NCBI GenBank assembly: GCA_017467515.1
Contig: JAFUSU010000028.1
Span: 1-41,734 of the forward strand
Origin: Alphaproteobacteria bacterium
GTDB taxonomy: Bacteria > Pseudomonadota > Alphaproteobacteria > RF32 > CAG-239
Length of the DNA: 41,734 nucleotides
Direction: 5' to 3'
Every line of letters starts with the position of its first letter. Position 1 is the first letter of the stretch. The notes beneath the pieces are model-generated. The model searched no databases. It saw nothing but the letters and a program-made list of their open reading frames with translations, and had not been told where the DNA came from. The position numbers and the translations under genes were made by a program. This document shows, piece after piece, positions 1 through 8,955 of this stretch.

Positions 1-570
1 AAAACCACACTCGTCAAAGAGTTGCAGAAAAAATATGCCAATGCGGTTGCCGTGTCGGTCGATTTAATTCAGGAAAGTTTATACGATACATTGGGCTTTG
101 CTTCGCCGGACGAGCGGCGCAAATTAAAAGCCGCCGCGTTCAAAATCGCCTTGGACGAAGCCTTGGATTATACGGAGCAAGGTCTTGTGCCGCTGTTGGA
201 ATATCCTTTCTGCGACCGCCACAAAGAAATGCTGACTGCAGCCTTAAAAAACAAAAACATCCTTAATTTGCGGCTTGATTTGCCGCTGGAAGAAGCCTAT
301 CGCCGTTTTCATGAACGTGATTTATCCGGCAAGCGGCACCCAGGGCATTACTTCCAGAGTTATCCACCTAAAGACGGCGATAAACCGGCATATCAGATTT
401 TTGAAGATTACCAAAGCGCAATGCACCGCACGCATACGCCGGAATTTGAAATGGGCAGAACCTTAAAAATTGATGCCACGCATTTCCCTTTGCCAATGGA
501 TAAAATCTGCGCCTTTATTGACAGCTCCGATACATCTAAACCCAATTCGAGAACAAGCGATGGCCGATAA
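1..570 (+). CDS. P-loop kinase-like protein, 5' end outside window
   Basis: The frame is open from base 1 and reads KTTLVKEL at once, which is the second half of a Walker A (GxxxxGKT/S) motif, so the real start lies just upstream. The rest (EEAYRRFHERDL, with Arg-rich lid-like stretches) fits small P-loop nucleotide or sugar kinases of the AAA_33/zeta type. The substrate cannot be read from the sequence. The last codons overlap the start of the next gene by 11 bases, so the two are probably translationally coupled. A TTG at base 22 could be scored as a start, but using it would delete the nucleotide-binding loop, so I treat the gene as truncated by the window edge. Confidence 0.7.
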   Translation, partial: KTTLVKELQKKYANAVAVSVDLIQESLYDTLGFASPDERRKLKAAAFKIALDEALDYTEQGLVPLLEYPFCDRHKEMLTAALKNKNILNLRLDLPLEEAYRRFHERDLSGKRHPGHYFQSYPPKDGDKPAYQIFEDYQSAMHRTHTPEFEMGRTLKIDATHFPLPMDKICAFIDSSDTSKPNSRTSDGR

Positions 571-1213
571 ATTGCTGATTGTGGATTGCGACGGCGTTTT
601 GTATCATCCGTCCGAGCTTGACATTAACGCTATGGTGTATGCGTTTAATGAGGTGTGCGATGACCTCGGCTTAAAAGACGAAAAGTTTAATTATATTGAA
701 AATTGCACTCGCGACAAGCCCATCAGCGGATTTTACAATTATATCGCTTCCGTGGCGCAGAAAGTTGATGTGCCGACCGAAGATTTTATCTTAAAAATGG
801 TGGCGTATATTGATTATTCACACATAAAAGCCGACAGCGACGGCATTTTGCAAAAATTATCAAAGCTCAGCCGAAAATGTCAGATTTGCATTTGCACCAA
901 CAATCATCTGGCGCATTTAAATTATGTCTTAAAGGCAAAATTTAATATTGTGGCGAATGATTTGCCGTTTGCGGTGTTTGATATGCGTTTTGCTGAGAAA
1001 AATGGTAATTTTCATGCCAAAGAATCACCGTTTTTTGTGGCTAAACTTGAACAATATTTCGGTATTCCGGCGCATAATTTTGTGTGGATTGACGACAATC
1101 CGAACATATTGGAGAAAGTTAAGTCATTCGGCAGTCAGGTTATACAAGTAACAGGCAAAAATCGTCTTAAAGATATTTTAGAGCATTTAGAAGCAAAGGA
1201 ACAGATAAAATGA
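560..1213 (+). CDS. HAD-superfamily hydrolase, pyrimidine 5'-nucleotidase-like
   Basis: Starting at ATG 560 the protein begins MADKLLIVDCDGVLYHPSE, with HAD motif I (DxDxT/V) as DCDGV at about residues 9-13. Motif II is probably ICICTNN near residue 115, and the motif III/IV region is FVWIDDNPNIL near residue 175. Length is 217 residues, typical of small Mg-dependent phosphatases. It probably removes phosphate from a small metabolite, perhaps a nucleotide; the substrate is an inference from similarity to the pyrimidine 5'-nucleotidase branch. A longer open frame reaches upstream to 470, but that part lies inside the preceding gene. It overlaps the P-loop gene before it and shares ATGA with the P-loop gene after it, giving a three-gene unit. 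Confidence 0.75.
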   Translation: MADKLLIVDCDGVLYHPSELDINAMVYAFNEVCDDLGLKDEKFNYIENCTRDKPISGFYNYIASVAQKVDVPTEDFILKMVAYIDYSHIKADSDGILQKLSKLSRKCQICICTNNHLAHLNYVLKAKFNIVANDLPFAVFDMRFAEKNGNFHAKESPFFVAKLEQYFGIPAHNFVWIDDNPNILEKVKSFGSQVIQVTGKNRLKDILEHLEAKEQIK

Positions 1214-1773
1214 CACGGATTATTGCTGGTTTCGGCGGTGTCGGCAAAACAACGCTGGCAAAAAAGTATAAAAACGTTTTAGATTTGGAATCTACGCCAT
1301 ATAAATATGTGGTTGAAAACTACGAACAATATGATGCCGAAGCCGTTAAAGGTCAAGGTATTGCCAAGAAAGAGCTTAATCCGAATTTTCCGAATAATTA
1401 CGTTGCCGCCATTCAAGAAAACATCGGTAAATACGATTATATCCTCGTTTGGTGTCATCCGGAGCAGTCTTTGCCACATTTAGATAAAGCCGGCATTGAT
1501 TATGAGATATTTTTGCCGACGCGCGAAGCTTTAGATGAATACCGTCAGCGTTTTATTAACCGCGGAAATTCAGAAGAATATGTTAATCGTGTCAGCTCTA
1601 AAGAGGATTATGACAAACGGTTGCCGCAATGGCAAGCAACCGGCAAGCCGATTATATATTTGGAGGCCGGCGAGACATTGGAAAGCTATTTGCAAGCACA
1701 TCCTAATTATCCCCAGCTCCTACCGAGAGATAAAAAACAGATTGAACGCAATTTATCGCCTAATCCCTTTTAA
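1210..1773 (+). CDS. P-loop nucleotide kinase-like protein
   Basis: The protein opens MTRIIAGFGGVGKTTLAKK, a clear Walker A loop (GFGGVGKTT) at residues 7-15. It then has a DLES segment and a Trp-Cys-His strand (ILVWCHPE) resembling phage and bacterial small nucleotide kinases. It has 187 residues, in the range of (deoxy)nucleoside monophosphate kinases, but no diagnostic lid lets me name a substrate. ATG overlaps the stop of the HAD gene (ATGA). Its 3' end overlaps by 21 bases the 3' end of the convergent glycosyltransferase gene. With the upstream kinase and HAD gene it makes a kinase-phosphatase-kinase trio that may act on one nucleotide-like metabolite (inference). Confidence 0.7.
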   Translation: MTRIIAGFGGVGKTTLAKKYKNVLDLESTPYKYVVENYEQYDAEAVKGQGIAKKELNPNFPNNYVAAIQENIGKYDYILVWCHPEQSLPHLDKAGIDYEIFLPTREALDEYRQRFINRGNSEEYVNRVSSKEDYDKRLPQWQATGKPIIYLEAGETLESYLQAHPNYPQLLPRDKKQIERNLSPNPF

Positions 1774-2673
1774 GCCTATAAACTCGTCATACATTTTTTT
1801 CAAAACGGACAAGTTTGGCTGAGGTTTACATAATTTGGCTTGCAAATATTTTGCAAATCCCCAATGCAGATAAGGAAGTTTATGTGTTTTTTTAATCATT
1901 TTCCAATAGGCGGAAACTGCACGCTTATTCATTAAAGCTAATTTATCTTTTGCTATGTCATAAATATGGTCGGTGATGGCAAAATAATATGCCATAAAGC
2001 GGTCATTATCGAGTTGGACTTTATTGCCTGAAAAATTCCCGATTTCCTTAGGGACTAACACCACATTGGCAGACATTTTTATAGCACCATTGGCTTTTAT
2101 TGCAACGCGTAAAGGTAACGATTCGTCTTGAATGAAAACACGCTCATCAGCACCGTTTGCCGCCTTTAGAACGGAAGTCTTTATCAATTGTCCCATCCGT
2201 GTAAAACGGTTATGCAAAACACCATATAAAGCATCAGGATAGTATTTATAAGTAAAATCGCCGGTTTTAAGATTCGTCAGCTCTTGCGGTTCTTCACCGG
2301 TTTTGGTAAAGCAACCGTAGACCATATCGGCATTATTTGATTTAGCTAAATCAAGCAAAATTTCCGTTGAATCAATCGGAAAAATATCATCAGAATCAAG
2401 CAAACGTATGTATTCACCGTGCGCTAACGCAATAGCTTTATTGGTGTTACGGCTGATTCCTTGATTTTTTTCATTGACCACAATTTGGACGTTAGGCAAA
2501 CCTTTTGTCGCCTCTCGGATAATGTCGACAGAATGATCAGATGAAACATCATCTACAAAAATATATTCCGGATTCTTAACACCGCTTTGATTCAGAAGAG
2601 CTTTTAATACGGAAGGAAGATAATATTCCTTATTGTAAACAGTCATAACAAAACTGACATCAATATCAGACAT
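1753..2673 (-). CDS. Family 2 glycosyltransferase
   Basis: The N-terminus (SFVMTVYNKEYYLPSVLKAL) and the following FVDDVSSDHSVDII are the standard GT-A start of GT2 enzymes. The metal-binding DXD region is seen as RLLDSDDIF at about residues 91-99. With 306 residues and no membrane segment it should be a cytoplasmic, inverting, nucleotide-sugar-dependent transferase acting on a surface polysaccharide or lipid-linked acceptor; the acceptor cannot be inferred. An AAGAGGA ribosome site lies just before ATG 2673. It is the last gene of the leftward MCE/DUF2155 run and starts 11 bases after DUF2155 ends, so co-transcription is likely although the functional link is unclear. Confidence 0.85.
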   Translation of the reverse strand: MSDIDVSFVMTVYNKEYYLPSVLKALLNQSGVKNPEYIFVDDVSSDHSVDIIREATKGLPNVQIVVNEKNQGISRNTNKAIALAHGEYIRLLDSDDIFPIDSTEILLDLAKSNNADMVYGCFTKTGEEPQELTNLKTGDFTYKYYPDALYGVLHNRFTRMGQLIKTSVLKAANGADERVFIQDESLPLRVAIKANGAIKMSANVVLVPKEIGNFSGNKVQLDNDRFMAYYFAITDHIYDIAKDKLALMNKRAVSAYWKMIKKTHKLPYLHWGFAKYLQAKLCKPQPNLSVLKKMYDEFIGLKGIRR

Positions 2674-2684
2674 AAAAAATCCTC

Positions 2685-3575
2685 TTAATTTTTAGGTTGC
2701 GGCATAATATCTTCAATATCGGGCGGAAGTTGTAAGTCTTCAACAGTTTCGTGGTGGGTATCTTCTATCACAACAACTTCATTAATATTCACATCTTCGG
2801 AAAGTGAATTTTCTGTTGCCGATTCTTCAACCTGTGGGGCGGACACTTTGTCTTTTTGCGGAGCAGGAGGGTTTTCAGAATGCCCCATATTTAACAGGGA
2901 AATAGGACCATCTCCTTGAAGGGTATCGTTAGAGGCGTCTGAAACGGCCGCTTCGATGCTGGTTTGAAGTTCATCATCCAATGCTTGTTGCCGTTCTTTA
3001 TTCTCCTGTATCTCCTCCAATTTTTTGTCTTCTTCTGCTTGTTTGAGTTTGGCAACTTCTTCCTTTTCTACGTTTTGTTTCTGAAATTCAATAGCTTTTT
3101 GTGCTTCTTTAGAAATATCTTCATCTTTTAATTTTTTCAAATTATCACGCTCCTCAAGCTGCTGATCGGATAGAAGCATCGATGGATTGATCTGGTTATT
3201 AAAACATTTTAATAACCAGACATCATAAATCGGATGTTCAACCGAATTTAATGAGGGGGAAGAAGAAACCATCCATCCCTTAAAGATATTATAAGTTTTA
3301 CCTTCTCGATTCGTATCAGCAACATCAACAAAGGCATAATCCTCGGGGGTTTCCTCGGGAGGTGTTGTTTGACAGCTTCGGACAATAACGGAAAAACTTC
3401 CGAATTTAACTTCACCGTTAACCGGAACATTAATAACATTCATTTTACCGGTAACTTTATCCAGCGCCTGCATTTTTGCCATATTCATAGAAATAGTGGC
3501 AGCAAAAACGGAAGTCGAAACTCCTAATCCGGCAACAAGCGCGGCTATTGCTATAAAATTATTTTTTATCTCCAT
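2685..3575 (-). CDS. DUF2155-domain periplasmic protein with coiled-coil tail
   Basis: A signal peptide (residues 1-25, ending VFA) precedes a DUF2155 domain at about residues 30-130. It contains the typical KTYNIFKGWMVSSSPSLN and HPIYDVWLLKC segments and two cysteines that may pair. DUF2155 proteins are typical of Alphaproteobacteria and often sit beside mlaD; their biochemical role is not established. This one carries a long extension: a Glu/Lys/Gln-rich predicted coiled coil (about 135-210) and an acidic, Pro-containing tail. The start overlaps the end of the second MCE gene by 17 bases, so the genes are probably coupled. The protein is likely periplasmic and involved in envelope lipid or outer-membrane homeostasis by association. 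Confidence 0.8.
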   Translation of the reverse strand: MEIKNNFIAIAALVAGLGVSTSVFAATISMNMAKMQALDKVTGKMNVINVPVNGEVKFGSFSVIVRSCQTTPPEETPEDYAFVDVADTNREGKTYNIFKGWMVSSSPSLNSVEHPIYDVWLLKCFNNQINPSMLLSDQQLEERDNLKKLKDEDISKEAQKAIEFQKQNVEKEEVAKLKQAEEDKKLEEIQENKERQQALDDELQTSIEAAVSDASNDTLQGDGPISLLNMGHSENPPAPQKDKVSAPQVEESATENSLSEDVNINEVVVIEDTHHETVEDLQLPPDIEDIMPQPKN

Positions 3576-4017
3576 TATCGGTCACCATAAAAATAATTTC
3601 ACCGACCATATCTTCTAAAGTTTTGAAATCTTTAGTATGTGTAATTTCATCACCGTCGGATAGTATTTCAGAAGCTTTTCCCGGTTCAATTTTAATAAAT
3701 TTATTTCCCATCAAACCATCACTGGCAATAACGGCAACGCTGTCGTTCGGTAACTTCAAATCAGGTGATAAACTCATTTTTATTTCTGCAACATAATCTT
3801 CAGGATTTAACTTTTGACTGATAACGGTTCCGACTTTAATTCCGTTAATGCGCACATCAGAGCCGATGGTTAAACCGCCGACTTTTAAGAAATGTGCGGA
3901 AACGGTGTATCCTTTGACAACTTGCAAATCAGATACGCGGTATGCGAAAAACATAAACAAAGCGGCAATCACAATAACAACGATGCCCATAATTGTTTCA
4001 ACAGGTCTTTTATTCAT
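3559..4017 (-). CDS. mlaD: MlaD-like MCE-domain protein (second of two)
   Basis: One N-terminal membrane segment (about residues 9-27) is followed by a single MCE domain. It includes KVGGLTIGSDVRINGIKVGTV, the hallmark start, and SDGLMGNKFIKIEPG. At 152 residues it matches MlaD, the hexameric periplasmic substrate-binding part of the Mla phospholipid transporter that keeps the outer membrane asymmetric. No mlaE or mlaF is nearby in this window, so the ATPase and permease must be elsewhere if the complex works. GGAGATTATC-ATG supports this start. It lies 11 bases downstream of a second, divergent MCE gene and overlaps DUF2155. Confidence 0.88.
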   Translation of the reverse strand: MNKRPVETIMGIVVIVIAALFMFFAYRVSDLQVVKGYTVSAHFLKVGGLTIGSDVRINGIKVGTVISQKLNPEDYVAEIKMSLSPDLKLPNDSVAVIASDGLMGNKFIKIEPGKASEILSDGDEITHTKDFKTLEDMVGEIIFMVTDNGDKK

Positions 4018-4028
4018 GATAATCTCCT

Positions 4029-4553
4029 TTAATCAGTCAATTGGTGACTGGCGTTTTCAATATGCTCAAGCTGAGTTTTGGAACGGTTTGCTTTACCGAT
4101 GCTGATAATTCTGTCAACAAGTTCTTCAAGAACCATAGCATCTTGGGTATATGAAAACTCGTCATTAGCTTTCAGAAAATCTTCTTCACCGCCGGGTTCT
4201 ATTTCAATGTATTTTCCACCCATAATGCCGGAACTGACAATGGCGGCACTGCTGTCGGTAGGAATATTGGTTCCTTCTTTAACATCTAAAGTTAAAACGG
4301 CATTGAAATGCTCATCTAAATGAGCATCAACAACACGACCTATTGTCATACCGGATAATCTGACGGGGTCACCAAGCATTAAGCCGTCTGTGCGGCCGAA
4401 ACGAGCCTTAAGCGGATAGTAAATGCCATCTTCAAAATGCTCGACTTTTTCCTTGGTGAGATAATTCACGGTAAAGCATAAAGCCATAATGATGGCGACA
4501 CACATTCCTACTTTTAATGCTTTTGTTTCTTCTTTTGTGTAAGTTTCTTCCAC
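4029..4553 (-). CDS. MlaD-like MCE-domain protein (first of two)
   Basis: A GTG start at 4553 with GGAG eight bases upstream gives 174 residues. There is one membrane segment (about 14-32) and an MCE domain with RTDGLMLGDPVRLSGMTIG and SSGIMGGKYIEIEPGGEED. It is clearly homologous to the next gene but diverged, so this is a tandem paralogous pair and not a recent duplication. MCE proteins form hexameric rings with a hydrophobic pore carrying phospholipids between membranes. A mixed ring or two separate rings are both possible. It is the first gene of the leftward unit and is divergent from the ABC operon across a 145-bp promoter region. Confidence 0.85.
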   Translation of the reverse strand: MEETYTKEETKALKVGMCVAIIMALCFTVNYLTKEKVEHFEDGIYYPLKARFGRTDGLMLGDPVRLSGMTIGRVVDAHLDEHFNAVLTLDVKEGTNIPTDSSAAIVSSGIMGGKYIEIEPGGEEDFLKANDEFSYTQDAMVLEELVDRIISIGKANRSKTQLEHIENASHQLTD

Positions 4554-4698
4554 AGTTATATCTCCAGAATTAGTAGTTACTATATAAATAAAATAAAATT
4601 ATGCATTTGTCACCACTCAAAATGATAAAATTAAAATATTTGTGAAAATTTAAGAAAATATGATTAGAATAAAGTGTAAAAGAGGAATGGACAACTCA

Positions 4699-5415
4699 AT
4701 GATAACAATTAAAAATCTGACAAAACAATATGGAAACATTAAGGCACTGGACAATATCCATCTTTCCTTTGAAAAAGGAGAGATTGTTTTTCTGGTTGGT
4801 CCGAACGGTGCCGGTAAAAGCACTTTAATGAAGTTGATGACAGGATTTATACGGCCGACACAGGGAGAAGTCCTTATTAACGGAAAAAACATTCAGAGCG
4901 ACAGAAGCGGTCTTTCATACTTAGGATATGTTCCCGAAAATTCTCCGTTATATCCGGAAATGACAGTTTATGAATATCTCAAATTTATTGCCGGCTTGTG
5001 GAAACAAAAAAAAGAGGAATTTATTGATAATTTAGGATTCGTCCTTGAAAATTTGCAATTACGAGAGGTTCTGAATCAGAAAATAGAAACATTATCTAAA
5101 GGATTTAAGAGGCGTGTTGGTGTTGCCGGTGCCTTAATCCACCGACCTGAAATTCTTATTCTTGATGAGCCGACAGAAGGACTAGATCCGAATCAAAAAT
5201 ATCATATTCATCAATTTATTAAAGAATACGGTCAAGAGCATTTAATCATAGTTTCAACACACATTATGGAAGAAGTGGAAGCGGTGGCAAAGCGAGTTGT
5301 TTTAATTCATAAGGGACATCTCTTATGGAACGGCTCACCGCAAGATCTTCAACAAGTCAGCTCGGAGGGGAGTCTTGATAAAGCCTTCCGTTTATTAACC
5401 GGAGGGAAACAGTGA
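4699..5415 (+). CDS. ABC transporter ATP-binding protein, GldA/NatA-type
   Basis: Walker A GPNGAGKST, signature-region LSKGFKRRVGVAGAL, Walker B ILILDEPTEGLD and the H-loop STHIME are all present in order. The family (CcmA/NatA/GldA) powers ABC-2 permeases. The frame is open from 4660, but ATG 4687 sits only two bases after AGAGGA, whereas ATG 4699 begins the conserved MITIKNLTKQYG strand, so I take 4699. The stop overlaps the start of the permease gene by one base (TGATG). With the next three genes it forms a complete Gld-like exporter or remodelling system of unknown substrate. Confidence 0.9.
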   Translation: MITIKNLTKQYGNIKALDNIHLSFEKGEIVFLVGPNGAGKSTLMKLMTGFIRPTQGEVLINGKNIQSDRSGLSYLGYVPENSPLYPEMTVYEYLKFIAGLWKQKKEEFIDNLGFVLENLQLREVLNQKIETLSKGFKRRVGVAGALIHRPEILILDEPTEGLDPNQKYHIHQFIKEYGQEHLIIVSTHIMEEVEAVAKRVVLIHKGHLLWNGSPQDLQQVSSEGSLDKAFRLLTGGKQ

Positions 5416-6143
5416 TGAAAGTATGGACAATTGCTTCAAAAGAATTTTTAGGGTATTTCAGAACATACACGGCTTATGTCGTTATTGCCGTTTATCTTTT
5501 GCTATCTTTCGGTGCAACATTTTATGCCGCGTATTTTTTTGAGTACAGTAACCGCAATTTGATTTCTTTCTTTTTGTATCAGCCGATTATTTTGAATCTT
5601 GTTTTGCCGGCTCTGACAATGAAAATGTGGGCAGAAGAAAAGAAACAGGGGACACTGGAATTCTTATTAACTCAGCCGATAGGTTACGGAGAGTTGGTCT
5701 TTGGAAAATTTTTAGCCGCCATTCTTTTTTGCTTGCTCCTCATCGTTTTAATGGTCCCCTTTATTGCTTATCTTTCGACACTTATAGAATTAGATGCTCT
5801 AAACATTATATCTTCTTTGATTGCAGAGTTTTTGATTATGATGATGTTTTGTGCTTTAGGATGTTTAATATCGGCTTTGAACAGCCACACGATTTTAGCT
5901 TATTTGTCGACACTGTTTTGCGGCTGGTTTGTAGAAAGTGTGAATTTTAATTTTTTAGTGAAACCGGTATGGTTGTTTTTTCCGACATTGGGGGAAGATT
6001 TAAAGGGGATCTTAAATTTCAGTACACATTATCAACCTTTATTGCAGGGGCAGATGAGCATTGGAAGTATAGGTTATTTTCTTTTCTTGTCGTATGGTTT
6101 GTTATGGCTGAATAAAATAATCATTCAATACAATAAAAAATAG
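5415..6143 (+). CDS. ABC-2 type permease, GldF-like
   Basis: The protein has about six hydrophobic segments typical of ABC2_membrane permeases and the family-typical sequence MKMWAEEKKQGTLEFLLTQP near residue 75, which contacts the ATPase. The length of about 242 residues matches GldF-like permeases. GTG 5412 is in frame just before, but ATG 5415 overlaps the preceding TGA and is the simpler choice. It should pair with the upstream ATPase and the following GldG-like auxiliary protein in the inner membrane. The substrate is unknown; the Gld name reflects family similarity and does not imply gliding. Confidence 0.88.
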   Translation: MKVWTIASKEFLGYFRTYTAYVVIAVYLLLSFGATFYAAYFFEYSNRNLISFFLYQPIILNLVLPALTMKMWAEEKKQGTLEFLLTQPIGYGELVFGKFLAAILFCLLLIVLMVPFIAYLSTLIELDALNIISSLIAEFLIMMMFCALGCLISALNSHTILAYLSTLFCGWFVESVNFNFLVKPVWLFFPTLGEDLKGILNFSTHYQPLLQGQMSIGSIGYFLFLSYGLLWLNKIIIQYNKK

Positions 6144-6155
6144 GGGAAATCGATA

Positions 6156-7991
6156 TTGAAAGCAATTGCAAAACATTCAATTATCTTTATTTTAGCGGGA
6201 CTTGTTATAAGTTTCGTTGCCTTGAATATCATTTTTAAATTAACCATAGATAATTCTTTTATGGATATGACGGATACGAAAAGAAATTCTCTGTCCCAAG
6301 TGAGTGTTGAACAGGTAAAATTGTTATCTCAGCCTGTGTTTGTGACGGTTTATTACTCATCGGAAATTTCCGCTGAAAATCCGGTTGTTGGCAAATATGC
6401 CGAATTTGTATTGCAGTTTTTAAATCAATACCGAAATGTTAATCCTGAAAAATTTTTTATTGCCGTAAAAAATCCGATTCCTTATTCCGAGGAGGAAAAA
6501 GAAGCTAAAAAAGCCGGCTTGGAGGCTTTTCAAACGGCAAAAGGCGGAAATAATTTGTATTTCGGAGCCGTGTTAAAGGATGGTGACGGAAAAACGTTAA
6601 CAATTCCGTATTTTAGTTGGGAACGTGACTTTTGGCTTGAAAAAGATTTGACGAATATAATAACGCAATTTAATCAACCGAAAAAGAAAGTTGTCGGATT
6701 AATAAGTCCTGTCCATAAAATAATAAAAAGAGAATTTGCCAAAGGAATAACCGGTTATGCCATTGCTCAAGAATTAATGGAAAGGTATAATATTATGGAG
6801 CTGTCACCGAGCAGTAAAGAAATTCCATCGTCCGTAGATATTTTACTTCTTGTGTTGCCGCGCAAGATTGCTCCAATGCTACAGTATGCGATAGACCAAT
6901 ACGTTATGGCGGGGGGAAAAGTTATCGTTTTAGCGGATATTTTGAGTGAACAAGCAGATTATCGGATGACGAAGGAAACGCTTTCCGATTTGAATAAACT
7001 ATTGACATCTTGGGGCGTTGAAGCTTCAGAAACGATGGTAGGTTCACGTTATTATGGAAAAAAAATATATATTCGTTCAGGACAAAAAGAAACACGGCAG
7101 ACATCGTATCCGCTTTGGCTGAACTTAACAAAAGAAGCCATCAATCAAAATGAACCGATAACAAAAGGTTTGTCGGATATTCGGTTACAAACGGCTTTGG
7201 AATTTATGGAAAAAGAGCACACGGATGATATAAGTGTGACGCCATTACTCAAAATAGAGGACGGGGCGATTTTTCATAAAGAAGAAATGGAAATGGGAAA
7301 AAATTATATTATTTCAAGTTATGAGGCAGATAAAAAAATGCATATTTTATCGGTTTTCATCCAAGGAAAATTTCAGTCAATATTTGCCGGACAGCCTGAG
7401 TTTGCCACAGATAATAAATTGCCGTTTCTCTATTACAGTGCTAAACCGACTGAAATAATGCTTATCGGTGACAGTGATCTTATAACGGATAATGTCTGGT
7501 TGGAAAATGGTGAATTAAGTGACAACGGGCAATTTATTCTGAGAGCCGTTGATATTATGCTCGGACAATCGGAATTTGCACCGCTTTATAAGTCGCAAAG
7601 TAAAATTTATCAAGAAAGTTTAGGGGCACAATTATATAATCAGGTAACTTTGCGCCATAGAGAAACAATCAGTCGGTTGCAAACAGAATTACAAGATTTG
7701 AAAACGGATTATGATATATTGAGTAAAAACGTTGAAAACGGGGTGCAACGAATGAATGCATCAACAGCTAAACAGATGAATGAAATTCAGGATAAGGTTA
7801 AAGAAATAGAAAACAGATTGCAATATTATAATTACACGATAAAAAAGGCTTTTGAAACACAAAAACAGTACATCATTCTTATAAATATGCTTATCATTCC
7901 GCTGGTTGAAATCCTGTTATTGATTTTGGCTTATAATGGGTATATTCGGCGCAGTCGCAGAAAAATTAAGGAGAAGTTTAATGCCCGCTAA
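6156..7991 (+). CDS. GldG-like ABC transporter auxiliary protein
   Basis: An N-terminal membrane helix (about residues 9-28) leads into a large periplasmic region (LSQVSVEQVKLLSQPVFVTV and later VDILLLVLPRK...GGKVIVLAD) of the GldG/ABC_transp_aux type. A coiled coil runs from about 510 to 575, and a final membrane helix (about 578-600) ends in a basic tail. At 611 residues it is in the usual range. It starts with TTG at 6156; AGGGGAA lies 8 bases upstream and no suitable ATG is nearby, so TTG is probably genuine. The last 11 bases overlap the DUF4340 gene. It presumably links the ABC-2 permease to periplasmic partners. Confidence 0.82.
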   Translation: MKAIAKHSIIFILAGLVISFVALNIIFKLTIDNSFMDMTDTKRNSLSQVSVEQVKLLSQPVFVTVYYSSEISAENPVVGKYAEFVLQFLNQYRNVNPEKFFIAVKNPIPYSEEEKEAKKAGLEAFQTAKGGNNLYFGAVLKDGDGKTLTIPYFSWERDFWLEKDLTNIITQFNQPKKKVVGLISPVHKIIKREFAKGITGYAIAQELMERYNIMELSPSSKEIPSSVDILLLVLPRKIAPMLQYAIDQYVMAGGKVIVLADILSEQADYRMTKETLSDLNKLLTSWGVEASETMVGSRYYGKKIYIRSGQKETRQTSYPLWLNLTKEAINQNEPITKGLSDIRLQTALEFMEKEHTDDISVTPLLKIEDGAIFHKEEMEMGKNYIISSYEADKKMHILSVFIQGKFQSIFAGQPEFATDNKLPFLYYSAKPTEIMLIGDSDLITDNVWLENGELSDNGQFILRAVDIMLGQSEFAPLYKSQSKIYQESLGAQLYNQVTLRHRETISRLQTELQDLKTDYDILSKNVENGVQRMNASTAKQMNEIQDKVKEIENRLQYYNYTIKKAFETQKQYIILINMLIIPLVEILLLILAYNGYIRRSRRKIKEKFNAR

Positions 7992-8919
7992 AACAATTCA
8001 AAAAGTATGGTTGTTAACGGTTATTTTGGCAGTGGCAGCAGGATTCCTGCTGTATCGTGCAGATGTTTTGCGCCAAAAGAGTATTCGCGGTAATTTAATG
8101 TTTACATCGGCAGAACATTTACAAAATATAAAAAAAATGGAATTTATGTTGCCGAACCACCAATTGACGGTTTATCAGGACGAAAAGATATGGCGTCTTT
8201 TAGAGGCTGATAACTATTATGTTGATTTAAAATTCTTGCAGCGCTTGCAACAAGAAATATCTTCGGGAAAAATCGGACGGGAAGTTATGCCGGAAACAGG
8301 CAAGTTAATATGGTCAACCGTTAAATTATACGATGCCTCAGGCAATAAAACAGATGAAATTCAAATTGCCAATGCGACGGAATTAGGAGAACATTATATT
8401 CGCTACCCCCATGACGAAAAAATATATTCATCTAATTGGCAAATAAATTTACCTGATGAAACAACAGCGTGGACACGTCAGCCGTTGTTAGATTTTTTGG
8501 GAATAGATATCAGTGCTTTTGAGAAAAACGGAACACGAATATTTCGCCGCGATGAAGGAACAATTTTTACAAATGAAAAGACAAAGCAACTTTACCGACA
8601 ATATGATTATATGAAAGTTTTTGAAGCTTTGACCAATTTATGGTACGAGCAGGTCACCTCTGTACAGAATTTTGATGAGGGAAAATATCCGTTTCAGCAG
8701 AAAATGAGATTGGAAACTTTTGATGGTTTGATAATGGAAATAGTCATTTATAGTGATTATCAGGAATATTGGGCAAAAATTTTACTGTCTTCCGCTCGGT
8801 TATCCAAAGCTGATGCCGAGGTATATGTTAAAGATAATGAATTTTTATATCGGGATTGGTGGTTTAAGCTTCCTCTTGCCGCTGGACGAACTTTGTTCCT
8901 GTTTAATTTTAATATATAG
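7981..8919 (+). CDS. DUF4340-domain membrane-anchored protein
   Basis: Starting at ATG 7981 (AAGGAG eight bases upstream) the protein has 312 residues. A single N-terminal membrane segment (about 9-26) is followed by a DUF4340 region (LPNHQLTVYQDEKIWRLL, with ADNYYVDLKFLQRL after it). DUF4340 proteins regularly follow GldG-like genes in ABC operons, and their role is unknown. The open frame extends back to 7936 but that part lies inside the gldG-like gene. It is the last gene of the ABC unit; a strong hairpin terminator begins 51 bases after its stop. Confidence 0.8.
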   Translation: MPAKTIQKVWLLTVILAVAAGFLLYRADVLRQKSIRGNLMFTSAEHLQNIKKMEFMLPNHQLTVYQDEKIWRLLEADNYYVDLKFLQRLQQEISSGKIGREVMPETGKLIWSTVKLYDASGNKTDEIQIANATELGEHYIRYPHDEKIYSSNWQINLPDETTAWTRQPLLDFLGIDISAFEKNGTRIFRRDEGTIFTNEKTKQLYRQYDYMKVFEALTNLWYEQVTSVQNFDEGKYPFQQKMRLETFDGLIMEIVIYSDYQEYWAKILLSSARLSKADAEVYVKDNEFLYRDWWFKLPLAAGRTLFLFNFNI

Positions 8920-8955
8920 GAACAAGGTCTTATTTGAAAACGCTTAATATGTTTT

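Noticed and set aside
470..559. Upstream extension of the HAD hydrolase frame
   Set aside because: The conserved protein begins at ATG 560 with the first strand leading to DCDGV; the extension lies inside the preceding kinase gene.
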